A stretch of DNA of 64,000 bases from Elusimicrobiota bacterium (GCA_012517235.1 JAAYVI010000017.1:1-64000); one strand, 5' to 3'; shown: positions 47,693 to 58,175, counted from the stretch's first letter. Numbers and translations: made by a program. The notes: generated by a model not told the origin, from the sequence alone.

Positions 47693-48564
47693 AATACCCG
47701 TCCTGGATAGTAGAAGAAGTTAAAAAAAATAAAAAAGATTTGAGGCAAAATCAAGCCGAATCGGTAGCGGCCGATCTTAACCTCAAAAAACTTCATACCG
47801 TCTGCGACGAAGCTTTATGTCCAAATAAAGGCAATTGTTTTAAAAACGGGGAAGCTACATTTTTAATACTCGGCGACATATGTACCAGAAACTGCGGATT
47901 TTGTTCGGTAAAAAAAGGGAAAGCCGAACCTCCGGATTCGTCGGAACCTAAAAGAATAGCCGATTTGGCCGTTAAGTGGCGTCTTAAATACGTAGTATTT
48001 ACTTCTCCTACAAGAGACGATTTGCCCGACTACGGAGCCGCCCATTACGCAAACGTAATTAAAGAGATAAGAAAAGCCGATAAAAATATTTTGACCGAAC
48101 CTTTGATACCCGATTTCAAAGGAGAAATAGAACATCTTGAAAAAGTACTTGAGGCCGGACCTTCGGTTTTGGCTCATAACATAGAGATGCCGGAGAGATT
48201 GTACCGCGAATATAGAAAAGGATCGGACTACGTACGTTCTTTAAAAATCTTGGAAAATTCAAAAAAACTTTTTCCTTTTATACCGGTAAAGTCTTCTTTA
48301 ATATTGGGACTTGGGGAAAAAGAATCGGAAATAAAAAAAACAGTAAAAGATTTATTTTCTCACGGCTGCGAAATATTATGCATAGGACAATATCTGGCTC
48401 CTTCGGAAAAACATAAAAAAATTGAAAAATTTTATTCGCCTATGGAATTTAAAGAATACGAAGATTATGCTTTAACTGTGGGATTTAAGGCCGTTCTATC
48501 CGCTCCTCTGGTAAGAAGCTCTTATAAGGCCAAAGAACTTTATCTTAAGTTTATCGGCGCTTAA
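47689..48564 (+). CDS. lipA: Lipoyl synthase
   Basis: CDEALCPNKGNCF, ILGDICTRNCGFCSVKKG; start moved from the listed 47557. Confidence 0.96.
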   Translation: MKYPSWIVEEVKKNKKDLRQNQAESVAADLNLKKLHTVCDEALCPNKGNCFKNGEATFLILGDICTRNCGFCSVKKGKAEPPDSSEPKRIADLAVKWRLKYVVFTSPTRDDLPDYGAAHYANVIKEIRKADKNILTEPLIPDFKGEIEHLEKVLEAGPSVLAHNIEMPERLYREYRKGSDYVRSLKILENSKKLFPFIPVKSSLILGLGEKESEIKKTVKDLFSHGCEILCIGQYLAPSEKHKKIEKFYSPMEFKEYEDYALTVGFKAVLSAPLVRSSYKAKELYLKFIGA

Positions 48565-49754
48565 TGAAATCCATTTCTCTTATATTTCTTTATAACAAAT
48601 TCAATCGATATTCGGTAAACGCTCTATTAGGCGCTTTGAATGTTGACAAAAGCCTGTCGGACATACCTGTTTTTTTATCTCAAAACTTTAAGGAAATATC
48701 TCAAAAAATAAAAGAGAAATCGGGGCTGAAAATTGTCTGCGTTTCTTTCTCAACTTATTTTAGCGAAGAAATTTTTAAAGAAATAAAAAAAATTAAAAAA
48801 AATAAAAATACAGTATTTTTAGCCGGAGGTCCGCATCCCGGCGCCTGTCCGAAAGAAACCTTAAAAGAAGGTTTTGATTATGTTTTCATGTCCGAAGGAG
48901 AAAAAACATTTACGGATTTTATACGGTTTATTCTTTCAGGTAAAACGCCTAAAGATAAAATTATAATACCTAAAGAAAAAATTAATTTGGACGATTATCC
49001 TTCTTTTTCAAGAAAACATTTAAAATTCGGTCCCATAGAAATAACAAGAGGATGCCCTTATGCCTGCAGATTTTGCCAGACGTCTTATTTTTTCGGCACC
49101 GCATTAAGACATAGAAGCATAGATAATATTTTAGACCAAGTAACAGCTATGTCAAAACTCGGACTAAACGACATAAGATTTATAACCCCGGACGCTTTAT
49201 CTTACGGATCGAACTGTAAAGAAATCGATATGAAAGCCGTTGAAAATCTTTTAAAATCCGTAAGAAAAGAACTTCCCAAAGAAGGAAGAATATTTTTTGG
49301 GACTTTCCCCGGAGAGATAAGGCCGGAAAAAATTTCGCAGCAAAGCTTGGATTTGATAAAAAAATATTGCTTCAACAGAAGACTGGCAATAGGCGCGCAA
49401 AGCGCTTCGGATAAAATTCTAAAAAGCTGCGGCAGAGGACACACTTTTAAAGATATTCAAAACGCTTTGGAAATATGTTTAAAAAAAGGATTTACGCCGA
49501 TAGTAGATTTGATATTCGGACTTCCGGGAGAAATCGAAGAAGACATAGAGCTTAATTTAAAATTTGTCGAAAAATTATCAAAAAACAAATGTATCGTACA
49601 TACTCATTATTTTATGCCTCTTCCCGGAACGCCTTGGAGCGGCAAAAAGCCTTCGCTTTTGCCTTATAAGCTCAAGCTTAAACTTAAACATATGGAAAAC
49701 GAAGGAATAGCTTTCGGTAAATGGGAAAAAGATAGCCGCCGCCTAAAGTCCTAA
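48564..49754 (+). CDS. B12-binding domain/radical SAM protein (resembles the MJ_1487 type)
   Basis: N-terminal B12-binding-like domain; ITRGCPYACRFCQTSYFFG (CxxxCxxC). Confidence 0.88.
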   Translation: MKSISLIFLYNKFNRYSVNALLGALNVDKSLSDIPVFLSQNFKEISQKIKEKSGLKIVCVSFSTYFSEEIFKEIKKIKKNKNTVFLAGGPHPGACPKETLKEGFDYVFMSEGEKTFTDFIRFILSGKTPKDKIIIPKEKINLDDYPSFSRKHLKFGPIEITRGCPYACRFCQTSYFFGTALRHRSIDNILDQVTAMSKLGLNDIRFITPDALSYGSNCKEIDMKAVENLLKSVRKELPKEGRIFFGTFPGEIRPEKISQQSLDLIKKYCFNRRLAIGAQSASDKILKSCGRGHTFKDIQNALEICLKKGFTPIVDLIFGLPGEIEEDIELNLKFVEKLSKNKCIVHTHYFMPLPGTPWSGKKPSLLPYKLKLKLKHMENEGIAFGKWEKDSRRLKS

Positions 49755-50300
49755 CTGCCCGGCTATATCCTGCATTGCCTTTAAACAAATTGAAATAAAT
49801 TCTTCCATATTAAGGCCGAGGTTCTCGGCCTGAGCTATTACGTTTCTGTCGGCTCCGGCGGCAAAACGCTTATCTTTCATTCTCTTAAGAACAGAAGAAA
49901 CTTTCACGCTTGAAAGTTTTTTATCGGGACAAACCAAAGCCGAGGCGATTATAAGACCGGTTACGGTTTCGCCGCATCTTAAAGCTATGTGAAAAGGATT
50001 TTGAGAAGTAAAATTCCACGCCGCCGGATTATGCATCTTAACCGCCTCTATTATTTCCTGAGAGAATCCGTTTTCTTTCAGTATTATTTCGGCTTCTTTT
50101 GTATGATCTTGAATACGCCCCTGAGTAAGCTCTACGTCTATATCGTGAATAAGTCCGGCCATACCCCATTGTTTTTCGTCGCCGCCCAAACGCTTAGCCA
50201 GAGCCTTCATAACGGCGCAGGAAGCCAAACAGTGTTTTATTAAGTTTTCATTTTTTATTTTGGTTTTAAGAAGTTCCAAAGCTTTATTTTCATCCGTCAT
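49743..50300 (-). CDS. HD-domain hydrolase
   Basis: LIKHCLASCAVMKALAKRL, GLIHDIDVE (HD); start moved from the listed 50699, whose extension is antisense to the MFS gene. Confidence 0.88.
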   Translation of the reverse strand: MTDENKALELLKTKIKNENLIKHCLASCAVMKALAKRLGGDEKQWGMAGLIHDIDVELTQGRIQDHTKEAEIILKENGFSQEIIEAVKMHNPAAWNFTSQNPFHIALRCGETVTGLIIASALVCPDKKLSSVKVSSVLKRMKDKRFAAGADRNVIAQAENLGLNMEEFISICLKAMQDIAGQLGL

Positions 50301-50337
50301 TTTAACCCTCTCAATAACATATAATATATTATAACAA

Positions 50338-51699
50338 ATGGAAAAAAATGCTATTTCTTTGTTTGAAAAAAGGATACTCCTGGCAATCTGTTTCATAGGG
50401 GCTTTTTTAACTCCTTTCGTATTATCTTCGATAAATATCGCTTTGCCGGCCATTTCTGACGACCTTTCTCTTACTCCCAAAGAAATGGCGGATTTATCGG
50501 TATACTTTTTAATATTTTCTTTTTCTCTTTTGTTTCCGGCTTCGGCGGCCGCGGATAGTTTCGGAAGAATAAAAACTATCAAAGCCGGATTTTTGATATT
50601 TTCTTTTTTCTCCGTCCTGGGAGCTTTTTCTAATAACGGTTTTCTTCTTATGATTTCAAGGGCGGGACAAGGAGCCGGTTCGGCATTTATTTTCGCCAAT
50701 GTAATGGCGGTTACGGCTTCGGCATTTGAAAAAGGTGAAAGAGGTAAAGCGATAGGAATAATCTCGTCTTCGGTTTATTTGGGATTGACATTGGGTCCTT
50801 TTTTAGGCGGAGTCATACTTAAATATTTTTCTTGGCGCTTCATTTTTCAATTTTCCGCTTTTGCGTCTTTTTTTGCTTATATTTTTTCCGCCTCAATATT
50901 AAAAATAGATTTTAAAACCGAAAAAAAGTTTAAAATCGCGGAAATTCTAATTTTTTTCTTTTTAATATTAATATTCTCGTTTTCATTTTCGAATTTATCT
51001 CAAAATATGGCGCTTCTATTCGTTTCTTCTTTGGGTTTATTCTTATTCTTTAAAGCGGATTTCAAAAAAAACGATATTTTTCAAATTAAAACAATATTAT
51101 CTTCAAAAAAATTTATTTTCGCATGTTCGGCGGCTTTTTTTCATTATGCCGGTTCTTTTTCTCTAACATTCATATTCAGTCTATATCTGCAATATTACTT
51201 GGGATTTTCGCCTCAAAAAGCGGGTACGGTATTATTTTTTATGCCTTTATTTATGTCGGCTCTTTCTCCCGCGGCGGGAAAACTTTCGGATAAAATGAAC
51301 CCTGGAAAACTTGCTACGTCCGGAATAATTATTTCCTTTATCGGGATTTTATCCGCGGCATTTTTATACGAACAAAAAATTTATTTTTTTATTTTGTCTC
51401 TTTGTTTAATCGGCGCAGGATTTGCTTTCTTCTCTTCTCCAAACACCAATTCCGCCATGTCTTCTTTGGAGTTTAAGCAATATTCCGCGGGCTCTGCTTT
51501 TTTATCGGCCGTAAGACTTTTGGGACAAAATATCTCCATGGTTTTAGCCGGATATATAATGACACTTATGTTAGCAGAAAAATCTATACCCTCGGACTTG
51601 CCAGCTTTTATCAAAAGTTTTAAAATAATACTGTTATCCGGGGCGTTTTTTTTAGCCCTTGCGGCTTATTTTTCTCTAAAAAGGATTAAAAATGAATGA
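50338..51699 (+). CDS. MFS transporter (DHA2-like)
   Basis: SSINIALPAISDDLSL, DSFGRIKTIKAGFLIF, 12+ TM pattern. Confidence 0.9.
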   Translation: MEKNAISLFEKRILLAICFIGAFLTPFVLSSINIALPAISDDLSLTPKEMADLSVYFLIFSFSLLFPASAAADSFGRIKTIKAGFLIFSFFSVLGAFSNNGFLLMISRAGQGAGSAFIFANVMAVTASAFEKGERGKAIGIISSSVYLGLTLGPFLGGVILKYFSWRFIFQFSAFASFFAYIFSASILKIDFKTEKKFKIAEILIFFFLILIFSFSFSNLSQNMALLFVSSLGLFLFFKADFKKNDIFQIKTILSSKKFIFACSAAFFHYAGSFSLTFIFSLYLQYYLGFSPQKAGTVLFFMPLFMSALSPAAGKLSDKMNPGKLATSGIIISFIGILSAAFLYEQKIYFFILSLCLIGAGFAFFSSPNTNSAMSSLEFKQYSAGSAFLSAVRLLGQNISMVLAGYIMTLMLAEKSIPSDLPAFIKSFKIILLSGAFFLALAAYFSLKRIKNE

Positions 51700-51802
51700 A
51701 AAAACCGAATTGGGACTTTATCATTATAAACTTATATTTGCCATAGAAGAAAAAATACATAGAATAAAGTACGAAAATATTTGCTAAAAAAGGGGATGTT
51801 AA

Positions 51803-52303
51803 ATGACATATATAAAGCTTTTTGCGGCGGGCTTTGTAATTCTTTTTTTTATTCATTTGATAGCTTATAATTATAAGCCTTATGTAATTATAGAGTCTTT
51901 TATAAACGGAATATTCGGGGGATTGGCTTTCGTTCTTTTGGGTCTTATAAATCATATCATAGGCAAATCGGTAGGCCTACCAAAGGGGGAAACTTTAAAA
52001 ACAGTTTACGAGCACGAAGAAACAAAGAGCTCTTCTCCGGCAATAATAAAAGAGACTTTAAAAAATTTTTATTCTTCGAGAAAAATGATTCCTCACAGAG
52101 AGGAGGAAAATCTTATAGTATTCAGATCCCCTATTTCTTTTAAAAGCATAGGAACTTTAATAGAATATTCTTTAAAGACGGAAAACGGAAAAACTAATAT
52201 AAGATTAAAAACAAAACCTTTATTTAAAACAGTAATATTGGATTACGGGGCTTCCTATTCGGAAATGAAATACGCAAAAGAAATATTAAGTAAGATTATT
52301 TAA
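51803..52303 (+). CDS. Hypothetical protein with two N-terminal TM segments
   Basis: Single ORF with codon usage typical of this window. Confidence 0.6.
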   Translation: MTYIKLFAAGFVILFFIHLIAYNYKPYVIIESFINGIFGGLAFVLLGLINHIIGKSVGLPKGETLKTVYEHEETKSSSPAIIKETLKNFYSSRKMIPHREEENLIVFRSPISFKSIGTLIEYSLKTENGKTNIRLKTKPLFKTVILDYGASYSEMKYAKEILSKII

Positions 52304-52306
52304 GTT

Positions 52307-53707
52307 TTAAAATTCGGCGTATCCCGGGACTCTCGGATAAGAACATACGTCTCTTATATTTGAAATACCGGTAATAAGCATCATCATTCTTTCAAATCCC
52401 AATCCGAATCCGGCATGAGGAACGGATCCGAACCTTCTAAGGTCCAAATACCACCAATATGCCTCTTTATTCATTTTGAAATCTTCCATCTTCTTTTCCA
52501 ATACTTCCAAGCGGTTTTCTCTTTCGCTTCCGCCTATAAGTTCGCCTATTCTCGGAACAAGTAAGTCCATACCTCTTACCGTTTTCCCGTCGTCGTTAAG
52601 CTTCATATAAAAAGCGGCCGAGTTTTTTGGCTTATTGTACATTATTACCGGTTTTTTAAAATAATTTTCGGTAAGAAATCTTTCATGTTCGCTTCCTAAG
52701 TCGACTCCCCACGAAACTTTATTTTCAAATCTCGAGTTTTCTTTTTCAAGTATCGATACCGCATCCGTATAAGAAAGCCTTTCGTAAGAATTTTGAGTTA
52801 TGTTTTGCAAAGTGGAAGGCAAATCTTTATCCAAAAATTTGGAAAATAATTCCAAATCTTGAGCGCAGTTTTTCATTACATGATCGGTTATTTTTTTTAC
52901 GAAATCTTCGGCCAAATCCATATCGTCGTATAAATCGTAAAAAGCCATTTCCGGCTCTATCATCCAAAATTCTGCGGCATGTCTGTAAGTATTGGAGTTT
53001 TCCGCCCTAAAAGTGGGGCCGAAAGTATATATTTTGCCCAAAGCCAAAGCCATCGTTTCGCCCTCAAGCTGTCCGGAAACCGTAAGAAAAGTTTTTTTCC
53101 CAAATAAATCTTTGGAAAAATCGGTAGAACCGTCTTGATTTAACGGAAATTGAGAAGGTTTTGCGGTATCGAAAGTGGTAACATTAAACATTTGACCCGC
53201 GCCTTCGCAATCGGAAGCCGTTATTATCGGAGTATGAACATAAAAAAAACCGTTATCTTTGAAATACTTATGTATGGCAAAAGATAATTCCGAACGGACC
53301 CTAAGCATAGCCGCATATTTATTTGTTCTCGGTCTCAAATGAGCTACGGTTCTAAGAAATTCGTCGGAAGTTTTTTTCTTCTGTATAGGATAGTTTTCCT
53401 GCGGACAATCTCCGTATATCTCCAAAGATTTGACGGCTAATTCGTATTTTTGGCCCGCCGCTGGCGACTCTACCATGTCTCCTTGAGCGGACAAAGCCGC
53501 GCCGTTTACCAAACGAGGTAAGACCGAATCGAATTTTCCCTGAGAATTGTCTATTACCAGCTGAAGATTTTTTCTGCATGAACCGTCATTAACTTCTACG
53601 AAAGATTGGCTCTTAAGATCTCTTCTTGTTTTAACCCAGCCTTGAACTCTAATCTGAGAAAGCGGAGAATCTTTTTCAAGCAACTCCTTTATGGATGGCG
53701 TTTTCAT
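52307..53707 (-). CDS. asnS: Asparaginyl-tRNA synthetase
   Basis: RVQGWVKTRRDLKSQSFVEVNDGS, FYVHTPIITASDCEGAGQMF, FGLGFERMMMLITGISNIRDVCSYPR. Confidence 0.96.
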   Translation of the reverse strand: MKTPSIKELLEKDSPLSQIRVQGWVKTRRDLKSQSFVEVNDGSCRKNLQLVIDNSQGKFDSVLPRLVNGAALSAQGDMVESPAAGQKYELAVKSLEIYGDCPQENYPIQKKKTSDEFLRTVAHLRPRTNKYAAMLRVRSELSFAIHKYFKDNGFFYVHTPIITASDCEGAGQMFNVTTFDTAKPSQFPLNQDGSTDFSKDLFGKKTFLTVSGQLEGETMALALGKIYTFGPTFRAENSNTYRHAAEFWMIEPEMAFYDLYDDMDLAEDFVKKITDHVMKNCAQDLELFSKFLDKDLPSTLQNITQNSYERLSYTDAVSILEKENSRFENKVSWGVDLGSEHERFLTENYFKKPVIMYNKPKNSAAFYMKLNDDGKTVRGMDLLVPRIGELIGGSERENRLEVLEKKMEDFKMNKEAYWWYLDLRRFGSVPHAGFGLGFERMMMLITGISNIRDVCSYPRVPGYAEF

Positions 53708-54237
53708 TTTTTTTCTTTCTCCTTTTTTTCATCAGGTACTTTAGATACGGATAAAAGTTCCACTTTGCATGTTTTATCCTCGGCGGAATAATCTTCAAAA
53801 ACATATCCTACGGAAGGAGCATAATAACGCACCGCTGTTCCGGCGTCTCCGCCGGCGATTTTTGTAAGAACTTTAAGACAATCGGAAAATTTACCAGCTT
53901 TTATGGAAAGTTTATCCGTAAGAGATACTATTTCGTTAGCGTCCGGATATTCGTCCCATTTAATCCCTTCTTTAACCGGAAGGGGGAATTCTTTCCTGCC
54001 GCCTATTACTATTCCGTCTTCTGTTATAACCCACTTTTTATCCTTTTTTATTTTATATAAGGTTATGCTGGTATCTCTCAAAGTAAAAGTCATTCTCGCT
54101 TCTGCCACTTGTTTATCTGCTTTTCCCGAAACTTTAAGTATATCTATGAAAACTTTAGCTTCGCCGTCAAACTCGGTGCTTTTGTAAGAATATTCATATC
54201 TGGTTTTTTCTTTTAAAGGAAAATAATCTTTAGGCAT
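53704..54237 (-). CDS. Hypothetical protein
   Basis: ORF overlapping the asnS start; PLKEKTRYEYSYKS-type beta-rich protein. Confidence 0.65.
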   Translation of the reverse strand: MPKDYFPLKEKTRYEYSYKSTEFDGEAKVFIDILKVSGKADKQVAEARMTFTLRDTSITLYKIKKDKKWVITEDGIVIGGRKEFPLPVKEGIKWDEYPDANEIVSLTDKLSIKAGKFSDCLKVLTKIAGGDAGTAVRYYAPSVGYVFEDYSAEDKTCKVELLSVSKVPDEKKEKEKK

Positions 54238-54313
54238 AAAAATCTCCCGAAAGCTAAAATAAAAACATTATTTTAACTTTTCTCAAATAAAATTATATAA
54301 AATATAAAAGGTA

Positions 54314-54329
54314 AAAATGCTAAAATAAT
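54314..54329 (+). promoter_or_regulatory. Candidate extended -10 promoter of tRNA-Ala
   Basis: AAAATGCTAAAATAAT (TGC-TAAAAT) about 15 bp upstream of the tRNA 5' end. Confidence 0.5.
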
Positions 54330-54341
54330 ATACGAACCTAT

Positions 54342-54414
54342 GGGCGTGTAGCTCAGCTGGGAGAGCGCCTCGTTCGCAACGAGGAGGTCGTGGGTTCGAT
54401 CCCCATCACGTCCA
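54342..54414 (+). tRNA. tRNA-Ala, anticodon CGC
   Basis: Full cloverleaf: GGGCGTG/CACGTCC acceptor with G3:U70 wobble, CCTCG-TTCGCAA-CGAGG anticodon arm, GTGGG-TTCGATC-CCCAT T arm; CCA not encoded. Confidence 0.96.
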
Positions 54415-54499
54415 TTCTACTTCGCTAAAGCTTCGAAGAATAATCAAAAATATCCAATAAACGAGGCGGACGGACAAAAAATATATCTACCCCTCTATT

Positions 54500-54527
54500 C
54501 ATCTAATCTTCCGATCATCTAATCTTC
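54500..54527. repeat. Two-copy 16-bp-period direct repeat (CATCTAATCTTC)
   Basis: catctaatcttc at 54500-54511 and 54516-54527. Confidence 0.6.
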
Positions 54528-54543
54528 TATTATTTACGGCTGT

Positions 54544-55488
54544 TTATTTTTCTTGATACAAAGCCTTTATTCTTTTTATGGCTTTTTTATGTTCTTCGAA
54601 ATTATTATTGAATACATGACGGCCTTTTCTATCGGCCACAAAATATAAAGCGTCTATGTCGGCCGGTTCTGCTACCGCTTTAGCAGATTTAACACCCGGA
54701 TTACATATGGGACCGGGGGGAAGTCCGGAAACATAATAAGTATTGTAAGGAGAAGGGAATTTTAAGTCCGCATAAGATAAATTTTTTTTCCAATATCCCA
54801 AAGCATACTGCACCGTAGGGTCGGCTTCCAAAGGCATTCCTTTTTTGACCCTGTTTAAATAAACGGCGGCTATTAAAGGTCTTTCGGTATCTATTACGGC
54901 TTCTCTTTCCACTATGGAAGCGACTATCAAAGCTTTATAGCTATCCATACCTTGAGGAAGTTTGGCGGCGTCAAATATCGGCTTTATATTATTATCGAAT
55001 TCCGATTTAAGTATGTTTATTACTTCTCTTTCGCGCATATTTTTTTTAAAATGATATGTGGAAGGAAAAAGATATCCTTCTAATTTTTCTTCTTTTACTA
55101 TCTTCAAAAATTCTTTTTCATTTTTGATTACGCCGGACGCTTTTAATCTTTCCGCTATTTGCTCCGATCTCCATCCTTCCGGAATAGTAATTTTCATATC
55201 GGATATATAAATAGAATGAGTTATTTTCCATAAAACAAGCTCGTGAGGAGTATATTTATTAAGCTCATATTCTCCCGGCATTATTTTTTTCGAAGATCCG
55301 CTGATTTTAACCAAAGCTTTAAACCAAAAAGAACTTAATATTATTTTTTCTTTTTTTAAATTTTCCGCTATTTTAGAAGCCGTTTGCCCTTCGTCTATCG
55401 AAAATTTTATTTTTTCTCCTCTATAAAAAAAATAGAAAAGAACAAACAATGCGAATGTTAAAAAAATCAAAAACATCGTCTTTTTCAT
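54544..55488 (-). CDS. mltG: Endolytic murein transglycosylase MltG (YceG-like)
   Basis: TIPEGWRSEQIAERL, LEGYLFPSTYHF, ASIVEREAVIDTERPLIAAVYLNRVKKGMPLEADPTVQYALG. Confidence 0.95.
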   Translation of the reverse strand: MKKTMFLIFLTFALFVLFYFFYRGEKIKFSIDEGQTASKIAENLKKEKIILSSFWFKALVKISGSSKKIMPGEYELNKYTPHELVLWKITHSIYISDMKITIPEGWRSEQIAERLKASGVIKNEKEFLKIVKEEKLEGYLFPSTYHFKKNMREREVINILKSEFDNNIKPIFDAAKLPQGMDSYKALIVASIVEREAVIDTERPLIAAVYLNRVKKGMPLEADPTVQYALGYWKKNLSYADLKFPSPYNTYYVSGLPPGPICNPGVKSAKAVAEPADIDALYFVADRKGRHVFNNNFEEHKKAIKRIKALYQEK

Positions 55489-56027
55489 TTTAGTTCTCCG
55501 CAAAAAAGCTCTCTGTATATCGGACCGCGAGAGTACAGCATACTCTCAATCCATACAAATTTTTCCGCATTAAAAGAAATTTTTCCGGAAAAATCTTTGG
55601 ATAAAAAATCCGAGGCCGAATTTAATCCCCGCTCGGAATTAATTCTTGCCAATGTAATATGCGGATGAAATTTATCGTCGCATACAAAACCGGAACCTGA
55701 GATAAGAGAAGTTATTTTTTCTCTAAGAAAAAACAGTTCTTTTTCTCCTTTTTCAAGACCTATCCACAAAATAGACGGCTTACCTTTGCGGCTGAAAGAT
55801 CCGGCTTTTCCCAAAGATATTACAAAAGGTTCAAAAGAGAAAGACTTTAACAAATTTATAAATTCTTCTTTTTGTTCTTTTTTTACGCAATCTCCCAAAA
55901 AAGCTATGGTAATATGAAGATTTTCCAAATTAGTTTTTTTAATTCCGCTATCATTTGAAAAAGTAACGGATTCGTAAACTTCCTTCTTTATATAATCGGG
56001 TAAAGGTATGGCCAAAAAAGAACGCAT
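55485..56027 (-). CDS. thpR: RNA 2',3'-cyclic phosphodiesterase (2'-5' RNA ligase family)
   Basis: MRSFLAIPLPDYIKK, two HxT motifs (LHITIAFLG, FHPHITLAR). Confidence 0.92.
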   Translation of the reverse strand: MRSFLAIPLPDYIKKEVYESVTFSNDSGIKKTNLENLHITIAFLGDCVKKEQKEEFINLLKSFSFEPFVISLGKAGSFSRKGKPSILWIGLEKGEKELFFLREKITSLISGSGFVCDDKFHPHITLARINSERGLNSASDFLSKDFSGKISFNAEKFVWIESMLYSRGPIYRELFCGELK

Positions 56028-56891
56028 TTAAACGCCTCTTTTTTTACGATTATGCTTATTCAAAGGCTTTTTTTTATCCGTCGCGGAAGTTTCTTCTTCT
56101 TGAGAATCTTTAATCTTTCTTTTTAAAAGAGCCGCCCTCATTTTTTCTCTTCTTTGGAAGTCCATGGGACGCCATCTTTTCTTATAAAGAGGAAATCTTT
56201 TTCTTACTTCGGCCATAAGATTTTTATGTTTCGCAAGTCTGGACATTCTTACCGTTTTAAGTCTTTTTATTTGCGGCGATAAAACTATTTCTTGATTTTT
56301 TTCGACTTTAATTTCTTCCGAAGGCTTACCCTCTTTGTCCAAAGAAGAAACGGCAAGTTCTCCTTCGTCGAAGACTCCGAAAGAGCTTTCCTTATTAAAT
56401 GCAGAATGTTCGGCGGCAAACTCGGTGCCTCTTACGGCGCAAACCGCCGCCGGAGTATTTACCTTGAAAAAAAGCTTCTTTTTGACTTTAGATTCGAACT
56501 TTGCGACTAAAGCGCCTATTTTAAGAAATACCGAAGAATCGTCCTGTTCCAATGTTCTTATCTCCAACTCGCTGTTTCTCGAAAGTTTTATCATTCCCCG
56601 GTCCGAAAAATATATTTCCGCATAACCGTCGGAACCTGTCTTTACGGTATCGTCGGGATCGAGAGGATAATATCCCGAATCGTCTATGCTTTTAAATTCG
56701 CTATCTTCCGAAGATTTTACCCAAACGGAACCGCCGGTTTTTTTAATCAAAGCTTCGAACTGATTTTGCGAAGATGTCTGATTTTCCGCTTTCATTTTCA
56801 TAAGCTGTTCGACCATCTTTTTATATTCCTCTTGATTTTGCTGAGAAAAAGCCGAACCTATAAAAAGAAAAGAAAGAAATATTTTAAGCAT
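56028..56891 (-). CDS. FecR-domain protein with basic C-terminal tail
   Basis: Signal peptide-like start; DDTVKTGSDGYAEIYFSDRGMIKLSRNSELEI, FKVNTPAAVCAVRGTEFAAE. Confidence 0.85.
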   Translation of the reverse strand: MLKIFLSFLFIGSAFSQQNQEEYKKMVEQLMKMKAENQTSSQNQFEALIKKTGGSVWVKSSEDSEFKSIDDSGYYPLDPDDTVKTGSDGYAEIYFSDRGMIKLSRNSELEIRTLEQDDSSVFLKIGALVAKFESKVKKKLFFKVNTPAAVCAVRGTEFAAEHSAFNKESSFGVFDEGELAVSSLDKEGKPSEEIKVEKNQEIVLSPQIKRLKTVRMSRLAKHKNLMAEVRKRFPLYKKRWRPMDFQRREKMRAALLKRKIKDSQEEETSATDKKKPLNKHNRKKRGV

Positions 56892-56893
56892 AC

Positions 56894-58072
56894 TTAAACC
56901 CCCTTTACAAGCTTTCTGAAATTTCTCTTACCGGCCTGAATAATTCCCTCCAAAGGTTCTATTATCGAATCCGATGCCATTTTTTTCCCGTCTATTTTAA
57001 CCGCTCCCGCTTCGATTAATCTCCTTGCCTCGTTATTGCTTTTCGCCATTTTGCATAATACCATCAACTGTGAAAGTTTCATAGGAGAATCCATTTTAAA
57101 CTCTTCCATATCTTGAGGTATTTGTCCCGCCGAAAATACTTTTTCAAATTCTTCTCTCGCTTTTATTCCTTCGCCTTCGCCGCAAAATCTGTCGGTAAGC
57201 ATAGCGGCCAGCCTTTTTTTGGCTTCCATCGGATGCAAAGACTTTACTTCGTTCATATCTTTATCCGTCAGAAGTTCGTAGTAGCAATACATGGTTTCGT
57301 CGCTTAAAGACATCGTTTTTCCGAATATGTCTTTGGAAGAATCGTTTAAAGCTATATAATTTCCGTAAGATTTGGACATCTTTTTTTCGCCGTCGGTGCC
57401 TACCAGAAGAGGAACCGTCACAACGATCTGCGGAGATTGAGAATAAAATTTCTGCAAATCGCGTCCCATAAGCAAATTAAAGATTTGATCTTGTCCGCCT
57501 AATTCCACATCGGCCTTAACGGCTACGGAGTCGTACCCCTGAAAAACCGGATATAAAATTTCCAAAAGGCTTATGGGCATTTCGTTCTTCATTCTATTTT
57601 TAAAGTCTTCTCTTTCCAAAATTCTGGAAACTGTCAAATTTTTAGCGGTATTTATAAGTTCGCTCATAGAACCCGAATTATGCTGCGTAAAAGGGATAAG
57701 CCATTGAGAATTAAATCTAATTTCCGTTTTTTCTCTGTCCAATACTTTAAAAGCCTGTTCCGTATATGTTTTTGCGTTTATTTTCACGTCTTCTTCGTTT
57801 AACATAGGCCTGGTGGAATCTCTGCCGGACGGGTCTCCGACTCTTGCGGTAAAATCTCCTATTATTAAAACCGCCGTATGCCCCAGATCTTGAAATTGTC
57901 TGAGCTTTGAAAGAACTACGCTATGACCCAAATGTAAATCCGAGGAAGTAGGGTCTACTCCCAATTTTATTCTTAATTTTTTCCCGCTTTTAAGCTTTTC
58001 GGCCAATTCGGCTTCGCTTACTATGTTTACCGCGCCTCTTTTAAGCAAAGAAAGTTGTTTTTCAAAATCCAT
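56894..58072 (-). CDS. tyrS: Tyrosyl-tRNA synthetase
   Basis: LGVDPTSSDLHLGHSVVLSKLRQFQDLGH, DGEKKMSKSYGNYI (KMSKS), S4-like C-terminus. Confidence 0.96.
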   Translation of the reverse strand: MDFEKQLSLLKRGAVNIVSEAELAEKLKSGKKLRIKLGVDPTSSDLHLGHSVVLSKLRQFQDLGHTAVLIIGDFTARVGDPSGRDSTRPMLNEEDVKINAKTYTEQAFKVLDREKTEIRFNSQWLIPFTQHNSGSMSELINTAKNLTVSRILEREDFKNRMKNEMPISLLEILYPVFQGYDSVAVKADVELGGQDQIFNLLMGRDLQKFYSQSPQIVVTVPLLVGTDGEKKMSKSYGNYIALNDSSKDIFGKTMSLSDETMYCYYELLTDKDMNEVKSLHPMEAKKRLAAMLTDRFCGEGEGIKAREEFEKVFSAGQIPQDMEEFKMDSPMKLSQLMVLCKMAKSNNEARRLIEAGAVKIDGKKMASDSIIEPLEGIIQAGKRNFRKLVKGV

Positions 58073-58175
58073 ATTTATTCTCCGAAAGTTAAACTTAATT
58101 ATATTTTATAAAAATATAGGTTAATCTTACCGAAATAATTCGTAATTCGGAATATGGTTAAAAAAACAATATCAT

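Noticed and set aside
50301-50699. N-terminal extension of the HD-domain ORF (listed start 50699)
   Set aside because: Extension is antisense to the MFS gene; MTDENKALELL at 50300 is a better start.
51693-51786. 31-aa ORF (MNEKTELGLYHYKLIFAIEEKIHRIKYENIC) between the MFS gene and the next hypothetical
   Set aside because: Very short, no clear RBS, no way to separate it from chance without conservation data.
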